A stretch of DNA of 64,000 nt, taken from the NCBI RefSeq assembly GCF_026210795.1, contig NC_089445.1, positions 3,472,001-3,536,000 of the forward strand. Reading direction: 5' to 3'. This stretch comes from Rhizophagus irregularis (lineage: Eukaryota > Glomeromycota > Glomeromycetes > Glomerales > Glomeraceae). The position numbers were made by a program, and so were the translations under genes. Of the stretch, positions 44,998 through 56,640 are shown piece by piece. The notes beneath the pieces are model-generated. The model was not told the origin of the DNA. It saw only the letters and a program-made list of their open reading frames with translations, and made no database searches. Numbering within the stretch: the first letter of the stretch is position 1; every line of letters begins with the position of its first letter.

Positions 44998-47336
44998 ATG
45001 ACTGATAATATCAAAATGGATAATATTGAGAATAAAAATGAATGGATTAATTGGATTGAAGAAGCTATTGATAAAGAACATATAAAATATTATGAATATA
45101 AAGAATTTAATAAATTTCAAGAAATTGGTACTGGAAGTTCTGGAAAAGTGTACTGCGCAAATTGGAAAAATTCAAAAAAATGTTTTGCGTTAAAATCTTT
45201 TTCTAGTCTTAACAATGTCACCGTAAAAGAAATTGTTCATGAGGTAATTTTGAATAAAAGCATCTTATATTTTATTTATTTATTAAAATAAAATTTTAAT
45301 TTATATAGTTAAAAATTCACCGTAATGTCGATTATCACGATAATATTATTTGTTGCCATGGAATAACAAAATTTGAATCAACAGGTATTATAACAATATT
45401 TTAATTAATATTCTAAATTTTATTCGTAGAAATGCATTTTAGTAATTGTTTTCTTTGGTTCCTTAGTAGAATATCATATTAATAATAATTACATGTTAGT
45501 AATGGAATATGCTAATAGTGGTAATCTTCAAAGCTATTTGAAAATAAACTTTGATAAACTTACATGGGATGATAAATATAATATGGCGAATCAATTAGCT
45601 TGCGCTGTATCATGCTTACATGATGAAGGAATTATTCATCGTGACTTGGTAATTTATCTGTCTTCTTCAGTCAATTGTTGACAGTATTATACTTTCATTG
45701 CTAATTTTAAAACATAAATTTTTAATAGCATTCTGGTAATATATTAGTTCATCAAAAAACAATCAAATTGGCGGATTTTGGATTATCAAAAAGAATCGGG
45801 ATGTCATCAAATTCTCAATCCCAATTATTCGGAGTGGTTCCTTATGTTGATCCAAAATTTTTTAACAGACGAAGAAGTAGTAGTAATGGCCAAACAACAC
45901 AAATTTACTCATTAAATGAAAAAAGTGATATTTACAGTATTGGCGTATTATTATGGGAAATATCTAGTGGAAAACCTCCTTTTTATGTTGAAGGTGAACA
46001 ATATAATGTTGATTTAATTTTGGAAATTTCACAAGGTCATAGAGAAACTGTTGTTCCTGGTACACCTGAAGAATATGTTAAAATTTATACCAGTGAGTAG
46101 TACTTTAAATTTGAAATTTTAATATAAAATATTATTTTAATTAATCTTAAATTACATTTATTTTTAGAATGTTGGGATAGGGAGCCAGATAATCGTCCAA
46201 CCATATACCAAGTAGTTGAATGTTTAAATGCAAAAACAGATGTAATGATTGAAAATCATCAATTTTCAAATGGGCAAGAGCTTAATAATGCTCCTCTAAA
46301 TATCGATAATACACAATTACAAGGAGAGTTATCTAATAATACAGAATCACGAGGAGAATTATTTAATAATAATACAGAACCACAAGGAAAGATGTCTAAA
46401 CTTATACAAAATTTTAATGAAATGAATACAGAAGAAATTGATACTATAGCAGAGTCAAATGAACAAGAGAATCTTTTATTTGAAAAAGATTTTAATGGAA
46501 TAATTAATGAAATAAATAAATTAATTTTTAAATTATTAAATAAAGGAATTGAATGGAAATTATTAAATGAACAAGTTATTGAATATCTTGGTAATTGTAA
46601 TATAAGTTCACAAGAAATTTATAATTGGTTATCAAATAATCAAAATAATCCAATTTCTATTTTTTTACTTGGTTATTTTAACCTTTTTAGAATTGAAAAT
46701 TATAAGAAAGCATTTAATTTATTTATTAATGCATCAGAAAAATATCATACATTAGCACAATATTTTGTTGGTTATTGTTATCAATATGGATATGGTACTA
46801 TAAAGAATGATAAATTAGCTTTTGAATATTTTGAAAAAGTAAAAAATTTCACATTTGGACAATTTAAAATTGGTTATTTTTATATAGATGGAATAGGTAT
46901 TAAAAAGGATTTAAAAAGGGGTATTTATTGGTATCAAAAAGCTACAAATAATGGAAATATCATAGCTATACATGATTTAGGTACTTGTTATAAAGATGGA
47001 ATAGGTGTTAAAAAAAATTATAATAAAGCTTTTGAATTGTTTAATCAATCAGCTAAAGGAGGATATTCGGTTGGAATAATGATGTTAGGATACTGTTATA
47101 ATAATGGTATTGGAACTGACATTGATAAACAAAAAGCATTTGAATTATATCAGAAATCAGCAAATTTAGAAAATAAAGTAGCACAATATAATCTTGGTAA
47201 TATGTATGAATATGGAGACGGAATTACTAAAGATATAGATAGAGCGATTTATTGGTATAAAAAATCTGCCAATCAAGGAGATCCGGATGCACAAAATAGA
47301 TTAAATAGATTACAAATACTTCAAAAAAATCAATAG
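44998..47336 (+). CDS. TKL kinase-Sel1 repeat protein (677 aa, intact)
   Basis: Probable cytosolic Ser/Thr-type signalling kinase with C-terminal Sel1 repeats. Exons are 44998-45243, 45309-45384, 45470-45648, 45729-46092 (5' edge within 2 bases) and 46168-47336, totalling 2034 nt. The glycine loop is GTGSSG (residues 44-49), the lysine K66 in ALK, catalytic HRDLHSGN (164-171), DFG (183-185), and VDPK replaces APE. The kinase ends with KCWDREPDNRP (from 289). A linker rich in Asn and Glu follows, then Sel1 repeats from about residue 450 (GYCYQYGYGTIKND, GTCYKDGIGVKKNY, GNMYEYGDGITKDI). The start at 44998 (MTDNIKM) matches the other copy's MSDNIKM; an in-frame ATG at 44941 is the alternative. 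It lies on the strand opposite to the rest of the array. Confidence 0.92.
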
Positions 47337-47717
47337 CTAGTAGTTTATTAAGTTGTATTTTTTTTTTAATTTATAAAATAGTGAATAAAATATAACAAAT
47401 GAAACTAAAGTCTTAATAAAATTTATTATAACAAGGTAGTCAATGTAAATTGGTTGAATGTATCATTAAAATCATTTTTTCCATTGTTCAAACATTATCC
47501 TAATTAAGGTTTCCAATTTTCCATGATGGTTTTTCATAATTTGGAAAGTATCTTTTTCTATGATTTTCTAATATTTATTTACAGCATTTCATTTATGTAA
47601 AAAAAAAACTGTAATTACAAAATTGGTCTATTCATAATATACACTGTTTTACATACATAACCTCAATTTACAGTATTTACAAGTATTTACATATTTATCA
47701 TAACAATAGTACATATA

Positions 47718-48116
47718 CAGTCAACTCTGGTTATAGTAACGAACCATGTTTGTACCAAAACCACTACCAAAACCTCGTTATACCGAATCATAATTTCTAG
47801 AACCGATTTTTTATAAATAATTTCACTGGATATAACAAACTTTTATAATAAAACACTATATAACGTATCTTAACTAGCCAGCTATGTAATAACTTAGTTT
47901 ATACTTTCTATAACGAACGGTCATGTGACTATATAGTAGTCCAGGCCAATTTTATAGTGCTGGCCAGAATTACTCGAAAATTTATGTTAAAAGAAATTAT
48001 AATTCTGGCCAGAATTACAAATTTGATCTAAATTACCTATAAAGAAAACTAGTTAACGAATTCACTATATGCCTCCTGGAACAGAGGGTTCGTTATATCC
48101 AGAGTTGAGTTGACTG
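47718..48116. mobile_element. Tc1/mariner-type MITE with TA duplication
   Basis: A 399-bp element flanked by TA (47716-47717 and 48117-48118). The left end is CAGTCAACTCTGGTTATA. The right end, read inward, is CAGTCAACTCAACTCTGGAT, with a 5-bp internal duplication, and both continue into ACGAACC. The interior holds GGCCAGAATTA words. No transposase is encoded. Confidence 0.8.
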
Positions 48117-48179
48117 TAATATTAAAATAATTAAGTCTTGATAATGCATAATAATATTTTTTTTTAAAAAACTACATTG

Positions 48180-49650
48180 TCCACATTGTCCACATTTGTT
48201 AAAGGAATATATTTGTTATTATCGTGGTAGCGATATTGAACATATAAAATATAGCCATAAGCCCATAACAAAGACATTAAAAAAGTTATAAAAAACTTAT
48301 TATGATATCACGATTTGCAAATTCAATATGAGAATAATCAAAAATTAGCAAAACTTGAACGTCAGCAACTCAGCATTATTGATAAAGTAAGGGTGATTTA
48401 ACTATTGCACATGTATGCTATGAAGCAATTTTATATAGCAACGGAATAAATTGGAATTGGTGCGATTTTGGTGCATTTTTTAAGAATCATTTTGTATAAC
48501 ACAATACCATCATCTTCGCTCTGAAGTATCAACAGAATCCGGTGATGTAGAATCATGTTATAAATTATTAAAAAGTGATAATTTTAATAAAAATGGTAAA
48601 CCCGATTTAATTATACTACATCATTAACAGCAGAAGAACGACAAAATTACTTATATTCAAAAATTCGACAATATGTTGATGAACCTTACAAAGATAAGTA
48701 TTATGCAAAAACCAAAATAATTATAATTTAAAAAATAAAAAATAAAAATAAAAATTTATAAAACTTTTAAAATGATTATAAATAATTCAAGTATGAAATA
48801 AAATTGTTGCTGCAGTATAAAAGAAACGTCAATAATGTTTCTTAAAGTTAATTTTCTTCAAGATCATTCCTAAAAAGAAAGAAGAAAAGGAATGTTAGAG
48901 AGAAAAAAAAAAAAGAATTTACTCGCCATCTCAAAGTCCAAGGCTAAAATCCAGTCTAAGAAGGTCGTCCCTAAAGAGGAAGAAGAAAAAGAACGTAAAT
49001 AATATCGTTCCTAGAGTAAAAAAAAACAAAAAAAAGTAATTCACTAACTATTTTAAAGTCCAAGGCCGAAATCCAGCCCAAGAAGGCCGTTCCTAAAAGA
49101 AAGAAGACCCTAAAGTATAAAAAAAAAGTTCCGGAATATTACAGCTATTTGCAAAAATAACGGACCACCTAATTCGCGTATGAAATTTTCATACGCAGTC
49201 ATACACGCTGCTGATAACTGCGGATGACTGCATATGAAAAATTCAAAAAATGAGTTTGACGGTCCGGGCAGATATTACTTTCATATTTTATAAATTTAAA
49301 TGGATTAGATTGTTATTACTATGCGTTGACTGCGTATGAAAATTTCATACGCAGTCGAAAAATGAATTAGGTGGTCCGACTGGTCCGTTATTTCGCAAAT
49401 AGCTATAAAATCCGATTAATCCAATCAAATCTATAACATTACTGCAGCTACTGCAGCTAATTTAAAATCGGTTAACGTAGTATGCCGATCATTTCCAAAT
49501 CTATTTTTAGATTTTGGAACCATAAAGACAGAGTGCACGTCAATGTCAAGATTCACTAAGCTCATATAGTTCGCAGACTTCCACTTGTTAAATGACTTTG
49601 ATGGGTATTCAGATTATAGAATGGTTGAATGGTACTATAACCTAGTCTAA
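48180..49650 (+). pseudogene. Gene relic with Lys-rich tandem repeats, split by a MITE
   Basis: Scattered coding-like pieces on the plus strand: VSTESGDVESCYKLLKSDNF (about 48520), AEERQNYLYSKIRQYVDEPY (about 48630) and, further on, DFHLLNDFDGYSDYRMVEWY (about 49575-49635). Between them a unit of about 110 bp is repeated: KSKAKIQSKKVVPKEEEEK (about 48935) and FKSKAEIQPKKAVPKRKK (about 49055), with a partial copy near 48860. The Lys/Pro/Ala repeats resemble linker-histone-like basic tails, but no globular domain is visible. A MITE interrupts the region at 49142-49405. Stops throughout. Confidence 0.4.
49142..49405. mobile_element. TA-flanked MITE with CGTATGAAATTTTCATACG palindromes
   Basis: A 264-bp element between TA (49140-49141) and TA (49406-49407). 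The ends are CAGCTATTTGC and GCAAATAGCTA, followed inward by AATAACGGACCA on both sides. Inside both arms is the palindrome GTATGAAAATTTCATAC, so each arm can form its own hairpin. No coding capacity. Confidence 0.75.
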
Positions 49651-50256
49651 GAGTATAAAAACAAAGTAATTTAAAGTTTCTTATATGTTTGTCTTTAAAA
49701 TTATAATAGATAAGAAATTACAAAAGAAAAAAGTTTTTAAAAAAATAACCAAAAAAAAAAGAAGTAGGAATAGAAAAGATAAATAAAATATAAAATATTG
49801 ACTATAATATGTTGGACGTTTAGTTTTTTTTTTGTCAAAAATAAAATTTTTTTAATCAACCCCTGATATGAAATCCTGTGCGGATCAATTTAGTACATTG
49901 ATAATTTAATTGGTTAAAACTAAATGTCAAACTGAACTAAGACTAAAATAATAAAATGATTAAAATGTACATTAACTGCAGAATGAGAAAATGGATTATT
50001 ATTTGATAATTCAACTATTTTGTTTTTTCTATCTATTTTTCATAAAATCATTAAACTTACTGATATAAACTTATGTTAATCAAATTATTGTGAAAGATAA
50101 TATTGTCCATTTATTAACTTATTTAACGCATAATGTCTTGGTGTAATAAACCAATATTTCAACATAGCATAACTAAAATTATAATTTAATAAGCAATATA
50201 AATTCCAATTATTTTCCGCCACTACTGTAAGTCATCGCATAAATCATCGCTCTGAT

Positions 50257-50460
50257 TTAAGGGAAAGAATATCCGTTAAAAAATTGATTTACGGATTGAT
50301 TGTTCGTATTTTGTAATGGTAATCTCCCAACACGAGTCGTATCAATTTTAATTTTATGTCTTTCTCGACGATCATTCCGCCTTCGAATAATAAGACTAGC
50401 GTAAAATGAAGGAGTACGTTCAATAGTTTCGGTAAAATTGGATATATGAGATTGATTCAT
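50257..50460 (-). CDS. Small basic protein (67 aa), paralogue of the gene at 62 kb
   Basis: Single-exon frame from ATG at 50460. It has a central Arg-rich segment, YASLIIRRRNDRRERHKIKI, and C-terminal LPLQNTNN and VNQFFNGYSF. The protein at 62091-62363 shares YASLxIRRR, RLPxQNTN and NQFFNG. The upstream non-coding DNA is also alike (AAAAATTCGTCAAAGCAG then TCGTTGTTAAAAAA), which supports a real duplicated gene rather than a chance ORF. There is no signal peptide or membrane segment. The Arg cluster could serve nuclear import or nucleic-acid binding, but the function is unknown. Confidence 0.6.
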   Translation of the reverse strand: MNQSHISNFTETIERTPSFYASLIIRRRNDRRERHKIKIDTTRVGRLPLQNTNNQSVNQFFNGYSFP

Positions 50461-51875
50461 TGTAAAAATTGTTTTTTTTTCAAGACGAGAAAAAAAAAAT
50501 ATGGAATAAAAAAATTCGTCAAAGCAGAAAAAAAAGAAAATTTTTTTTTCGTTGTTAAAAAATATTTTGGCAAAGAGGGGGTTATTTATATAAAAAAATT
50601 CACTTTTTTAACCATTTATTTTTATTATTGTAACATATTATTAACATAACTGATTGAATGAATATTTGGGATATGGATTGTTGGTATCTGAACTTATTGC
50701 TGACTTGATAAGGAAAGATAAGGTATATTGCAACATTCTGATTATTTAGTAAAAATATATACTGTATAAAAAAAAAAATATTTATTTATTTATTTATTTA
50801 TTATTTATTTAAATCATTATTTTTAAAAAATTTTTCCCTTTATACAATAAAGACAATAAAGTAGATCGCAAATCGATTTTTGGGGGAAAGATGTGAAATG
50901 GATAACAAAAACGTGACTATGTTATTTTAAACAACGAATCTCGGAACTAAGATCATAATTATTTTACCGGTATAAACTGTATTTTTTTTACAATATATTC
51001 TCATAATAAACAAAATGAACACAATAGATACACGTACTGTATATATATACACATTAAATATTTAATATATATTATTTTATTTTAAATTTTGGTCCTATTT
51101 TTTTGATAATAAATGAGTATAAAAAAATTTTGACAATAAAGTAACAAAAGGTTGTGATTTTTTGAAACAATTAAAAAAGTAAATGTTCGTCATCATAATT
51201 ATTATAATTAATATTTGTATTTATTTTAAGAAATGATTGATTATTTAAAATCCTTTTTTCGAATTTTATCATATTAAATAAAAAGTACTCCAAATTTAGT
51301 ATTCTCTTTCTGTTACATGCAATAGAAGTTTCATGTTTTGATGTCAATTGATATAAAAAAAAATTATAATTTTTTTTTAACTCGAAAACAATTAATAATA
51401 TTATTTATATATAGTATATATAAATCTTTTATTGTATAAAAAAAAAATTTTTTTTTTTTCATTTTTAAGTTTACGTTACATTATATATATTATAAAAAAT
51501 TTTTATATATAATAAAAAAAAAATTTATGGAAAACAAAGTAAAAACGAAAATGTATGAACGTGATCCTATTTATTATGTAATAACAATGACTTTTTAATA
51601 AGTTGCAAGATCATCGCGGATAATTTTACTCATCATTTAACAAATATAACACAAGAAGGAAATTCTATTTATTTAAATTGTCAATATCAACATAAACCCG
51701 GTTTTCACCGCTCACTGCGTAATTTTCTTTGTATAAATTTTATTTATTTTCACGAATTTAGCTTTATTGTTTTTACAATAGTATTAAAAACAAAAGAATA
51801 ATAAAAGTAGATCCTACTACATTTATTTTAAGTTTAAACCTGATCTGTTTATTTATTGTATTTTTTTATTTTATT

Positions 51876-51918
51876 ACCCTTTTTACCCTTTTTATCCTTT
51901 TTATCCTTTTTATCCTTC
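51876..51918. repeat. Tandem CCTTTTTAT-type repeat
   Basis: About five copies of a 9-bp unit, CCCTTTTTA grading into TCCTTTTTA. Confidence 0.7.
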
Positions 51919-52710
51919 TTTCTTTCTCCCCAATTTTTTAATATATATGGTAATCATTATTATTAATTATTATTTATAACTTATTATTATTATTATTATT
52001 TATTTGGGGTTCACTTGTTTAAATATTATTTGGAAATTTCGGACCTTTTTGGGGTGCATATGTATGTACTGTATATATATGTATGTATGTTACTTAAACA
52101 AGATTAAATAGCTCAAGGTAACCTTGTTACCTGATTCGAAAATACATAGTATGATCACGAGGTCAAGTCATTTATTTGAACAAACGAACAAACACAAAGG
52201 TTTATCATTAGATTAAATAAAGTAAAAAAAAAAAGATTGTACGGTTAATTACCTTGTGATTTATTAATTACCTTATTATTATTAGTTAAATGTCTAGAAA
52301 AGATAAATATTATATTATTATTATTACTATTATTATTATTATTCCTATTTTTAATATTAAATACAGGTAATGTAATGTTATGTGTGTATCATATCTTATA
52401 TATATCAAGTACTAAATATGTATTATAAGTATTCTTCTAATTTCTTTTTTTGTAAATCTCACGAGATAATTATGTACAATATGTCACCAAGTGAAATCAG
52501 TCCCCAAATATGTTCCTTCTCATTAAAACATTCCAAAAAGGTTTGATTATAAGTTTACTCAATTACCGTAATAATTCCGTAATTTTGTCATTTTTTTGTA
52601 ATTTGATAAGATTGTAAACTATTTTGTAATCATGTCAAAACAATTTATTTTAATAAAAAACTGTGAATTGTGGATCTTTTTCTCGGTTGTTATTCTTTGG
52701 TACATGTCAC

Positions 52711-52738
52711 AAAAAAAAAAAAAAAGAAAAAAAAAAAG

Positions 52739-52787
<49 letters not shown>
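52711..52787. repeat. Interrupted poly(A) tract
   Basis: 77 bp of A with two G interruptions (about 52726 and 52738). The lysine-rich ORF across it is an artefact of the tract. Confidence 0.8.
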
Positions 52788-52789
<2 letters not shown>

Positions 52790-54325
52790 AAAACAATAAT
52801 AAAAATGTTTGTTACAAGTTTGAATTGTATACCTAGTCGGTCATATTCCCCAGTCGGTCTTTCTTATTTCCCCACTGAATAAAAAAAAAAAAATTCTGAA
52901 ACAAAAAAAGAAATATATATATGTATATATATTATTTTATTTACCCCATAAAAAGCTTAGAATATGTCAAAAAGCTTCAACACGAAACATAACATAAACA
53001 TACATACAATATTACATACATACATTACATACATAATATACATCATCATCTTTTTTATCAGATTTAATCGTCCAATCTATTAAAGGAAATCAAAACTTAA
53101 AAAAAAAACAAATTTTTATTTTTTGAGTCATTTTAACTCGGGTACACATATTTTTATTAAGGTATTATTTTTTTATGTAGTACTCTATTTTTCAAAAAAA
53201 GTTTATTATTTTATTTTTATTTTATTATTTAATTTTTTTTTCTTATTATCTATACTTGGTTTTATAAAAGATTTTTTTTCTTTTTTCTTCTTTTTTACTT
53301 TATATAGTAATTTGTAATACTAATGTATGTTAATGCTATGCACAAAGCGGTAATTACAAATTATTTAATTACATCACGAGACTTTGTGTTGCCGTGTGTT
53401 GCATAAATCAAAAAAAGGTTTTTTTCTTTCTTTTTTCTTTTTATTAATTACTATTATTATTGTTGTTGTTGTTATTATTATTATTATTTTAACTCATTCG
53501 ACAAATCAATCGACCAATTAGATCTTCTAATTGATAAATAAAATGATTTTGACTCTTTTTTTTAATGGTTAAACTCAAAAGAAGATCCAATGAACAAAAA
53601 AAAATCTAAAAAAAGAAAAAAGCATTTTGTCATAATCTTCCGTTATTGTCATTAAATTTTTTATTTTCGCGCCCAAAAGAATTAATATACAATTATACAA
53701 TGATCATTCATTGTTGATCCTTCCCCTATAAAAAATTTTATCCGTTATTTCTGTAAAAACTCCGTGAAAATGAGCCTTTCACGGATCCATTCACAGAAAA
53801 TGCAAATAATTCGATAAATTCCGTGATATAAGGTTATTAATTCCGGAAATATGAGCCTTTTACGGAAAAAAGATGGAATAAATAAAACGGATTGACTTTT
53901 TTTACAGGGCTTTAGAGAGAGAGAAAAAAAAAGTGAGTTGAGAGCCAATTTGGCATAACTTAAATCTTAAAAATCTTGGCGAAAAAAATAATACAATATT
54001 TTTTTTACTTAGTAATAAAAAAAACCTAGATTTTGTATGTGGCACAATTTATCCTTTTTATTTTAAAAAAAGAAAGGAAGAAAGTTTTTTTTTTTATTAT
54101 TATAATAAAAAAAAAGTTTATATATTATTGTAAAAAATGATTCCTTTTTTTTGGGGGTGAAGTTTACTTACTCTCGGTATTCGGTAGACGGTAGTTCATT
54201 TTTGTTTTATCATTGTATGATTTGTGATTTGTTGATTTCGTTAAACCATTCTATCATTATTATATTACATTATATAAACTATATATATTATATATATATG
54301 TGTGTGTGTTTATGTAACATTCAAT

Positions 54326-54569
54326 GTATTTTGCGGGCCACAGTACCCCATGCAGAGTACCCTACAAAAAAGAACTCCCATTTTCTACGATTTTATTATT
54401 TAAAATAATTTAATAAATACCTAGGTATTACGCATGATAAATACCCAATTATTATATAAGTTTTATACATATCTACTAATAATAAAAACTCACGCAATGG
54501 TGGGGGGTATAAGGTCAAAACCTCTGAAATCTGTATCATACCCGGGGTACTGTGGCCCCCGTTATACGG
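54326..54569. mobile_element. MITE of the GGCCACAGTACCCC family, second copy (inverted)
   Basis: The left arm has GCGGGCCACAGTACCCC. The right arm has CCGGGGTACTGTGGCCCCCG and then TTATACGG followed by TA. The segment GGGGGGTATAAGGTCAAAAC at about 54512 is the complement of the GTTTGGCCCTATACCCCCCC-type stretch in the element at 10343-10568, so the two insertions are in opposite orientation. The left outermost bases are eroded. Confidence 0.65.
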
Positions 54570-55205
54570 TAATTTCCTTTTATATATTTCTTTTTTAATT
54601 TTTTTTTCTTTCTTCTTCTTCTTCCTTTTTTTTTACAGTAAATATTTCCTCTTGTTTTTTTTTTTACAGTAAGATAATTTTCCACAGTTTAAAAATAATT
54701 TCCACAATCCACAAATAAAATTTATTTCCAAATAATCTCTTTACAATAAATAAAAATATTAATTAAAAAGAAAAGATATCTTTTTTTTTATTTATTTATT
54801 TATTTTTGTGCTATAATAAATCATTTCATCATTTCAATCATCAAATCATCAAAAAATAAAATGTAATTTATATATTTGTAATTTTTTTTTTGCTCTATTT
54901 TACACACATATATATATATTCAAAAAAACTTTTTTTTTTTCACCACAATATATCCAAAACACCATATTCCCTCACGTTTTAGTTAAACAGGAAATGATGT
55001 CAGATTATCTACCATAGTTGGCTGCATATGGCTTGTTAAAAGTTTGTTTATTCTCGATTCAATTTTCTTTCCTGTTCTTAAACTTGTTGATTTTTCTCTC
55101 CCACACTTTAAAAGAAAATTTTATTTAAATGTTAAATCAGAAATACAGCTCCTGAGTATTCATTATCGGTTTATTTTTGAGGAATAAATTTTTAAATTTT
55201 TATTC
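54570..55205. other. AT-rich intergenic
   Basis: No gene recognised. Confidence 0.4.
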
Positions 55206-56640
55206 AGGCGCGAATGACATATCAAAACTTCCTACAAATCCGATTATCAGTGAAGATGAAATTAAAGACGTTGATTTAGTTCTTTTATATTTTTAATTAG
55301 TTGGTCGGGGTGTTTCCAGGGTTGTTGGTCTTCATTGGAAAGGCCAGGCTCAGTAAAGTCTGTGCTCATAATATCGAAGAACTTCATCTACATAGTGGAA
55401 AGCAAGGACGTGGTGGAAAGAAACAATCTGGAACTGCCAAACGATCTAACGACCCTAATGTTTCATCAGAGTAAGTAACTGTTTATTATATAGTAAAAGC
55501 GATAAAAAGCAAGTTAGAAAGAAAATAATGTGTTTATAGGATGATAAATTGACAAAAGAAGAGATAGAAAGTTTGGATTATAGCGGAGATAAAGGTGATA
55601 GTGATAATCATCATCAGTAGATCCAGTTGACCAAAGTCAATTGGATCAGTTTAAAGATGGATATTATAGAGTACAAGATTTAGATTCAAGATGACGATGA
55701 ACTTGAGAGGATGATTATAATGAAAAAATACTTCAGAAAACTTGCAGGATTTATGCTTTGAATAGATTTTGTATAGTTTTGTCATTAAAATAATTTTAAC
55801 TTAAAAAGGAATTGGTCAACTGTGAAACAATCTATGGAAATGTTGTTGAAACGTATACTCACACCAAAGACATCAGTTGATTTGCTACGCAAGATCAGTC
55901 CGATTCATGATGTCCTTATACAATTTGCTTTATTGAAGTAACGGTGGGTTAATTTTTGTAAAATAAATAGTAAAATACAGTAGAGACATGCTTACATACT
56001 TACCATTTATATAGGTGTTGGTAAATGTTTTACAAAGGGAACTAAAACTTCAATGTATGATGATACCCAAATGTTGAAGAGCTCAATGTGAGAAATCAAG
56101 TTATGGGAGATGATGACAATCCGAGAACTATTCAGTCCACTACAAAGGTGGAGGTATAATGTACTATGTTATCCCAAATATTGGGGAAATGACCCATCTT
56201 TGCAACATCAGATTTCATTTGAGAGACTATCAATTAAACAGGGTTCCAGACAGATTAATGAATAAATTTAAAGCTGATATGACAAAATTAAGGCATGATA
56301 TCAACAAGCTTAAAAAAGAATCCTAGATGTATCTAGATAGCTAAGGAAATTCTTGATGAGGAACCTATGATCGAATATCGCCCTCCTTTCTTAAATGGAT
56401 TAGATCTTGATGCCTTCTTCAAAAAATATCAGATTTCATTGGAAGTGCAAGGGGCTCAGCATCGGTTTCATAGCACCAGCTGGTATAAAGATGTAAAAAA
56501 CTTGGGGACATCGTTAATCATGATCGACAAAAACGATGCATATGTTAAGTTAATGAAATTTTTGTTCTTGAAGTATTGTATGACGAAAAACGGAAATCTT
56601 TATTCCTAAAAGGATACAAAAAATTAGGGAGTTTGTTTGT
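55206..56640 (+). pseudogene. Decayed PD-(D/E)XK-like nuclease gene
   Basis: Plus-strand pieces with stops between them: SGANDISKLPTNPIISEDEI (about 55206), HNIEELHLHSGKQGRGGKKQ (about 55360-55420) ending at a GTAAGT donor near 55470, and LTKEEIESLDYSGDKGDSDN (about 55550). The most telling piece is at 56367-56510: PPFLNGLDLDAFFKKYQISL then EVQGAQHRFHSTSWYKDVKN. After one frameshift this continues as GDIVNHDRQKRCIC, a stop, and FVLEVLYDEKRKS. The order D, ExQ, H, K/DR, LEVxYDE resembles Vsr/DUF559-type restriction-endonuclease folds. Multiple lesions make it non-functional. The nuclease assignment is by motif pattern only. Confidence 0.5.

Larger units (their letters stand above)
50461..54325. 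other. Long gene-free, low-complexity region
   Basis: Poly-A, poly-T and AT-rich simple sequence predominates. Named repeats inside are a 9-bp CCTTTTTAT-type tandem (51876-51918), an interrupted A tract (52711-52787), ATT-type runs near 51955-52010 and 52315-52345, and a TTG/TTA tract near 53455-53490. Near 53755-53865 the word (C)CGTGAAAATGAGCCTTTCACGG recurs imperfectly as CGGAAATATGAGCCTTTTACGG. The ORFs at 52670, 53123 and 53745 follow from these tracts and are not supported as genes. Confidence 0.5.

Noticed and set aside
49185-49205. Palindrome GTATGAAATTTTCATAC as a regulatory operator
   Set aside because: It is part of the MITE arm and repeated in the opposite arm, so transposon structure explains it.
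52711-52787. Poly(A) tail of a retrotransposed transcript
   Set aside because: No processed gene sequence lies on the 5' side and no flanking duplication was found; G interruptions fit simple-repeat expansion.
52670-52882. ORF encoding a run of more than 30 lysines
   Set aside because: Translation of a simple A tract, which accounts for its length.
53123-53317. Phe-rich 64-aa ORF suggesting a membrane peptide
   Set aside because: Poly-T sequence in this region gives Phe/Leu by composition; there is no supporting homology or start context.
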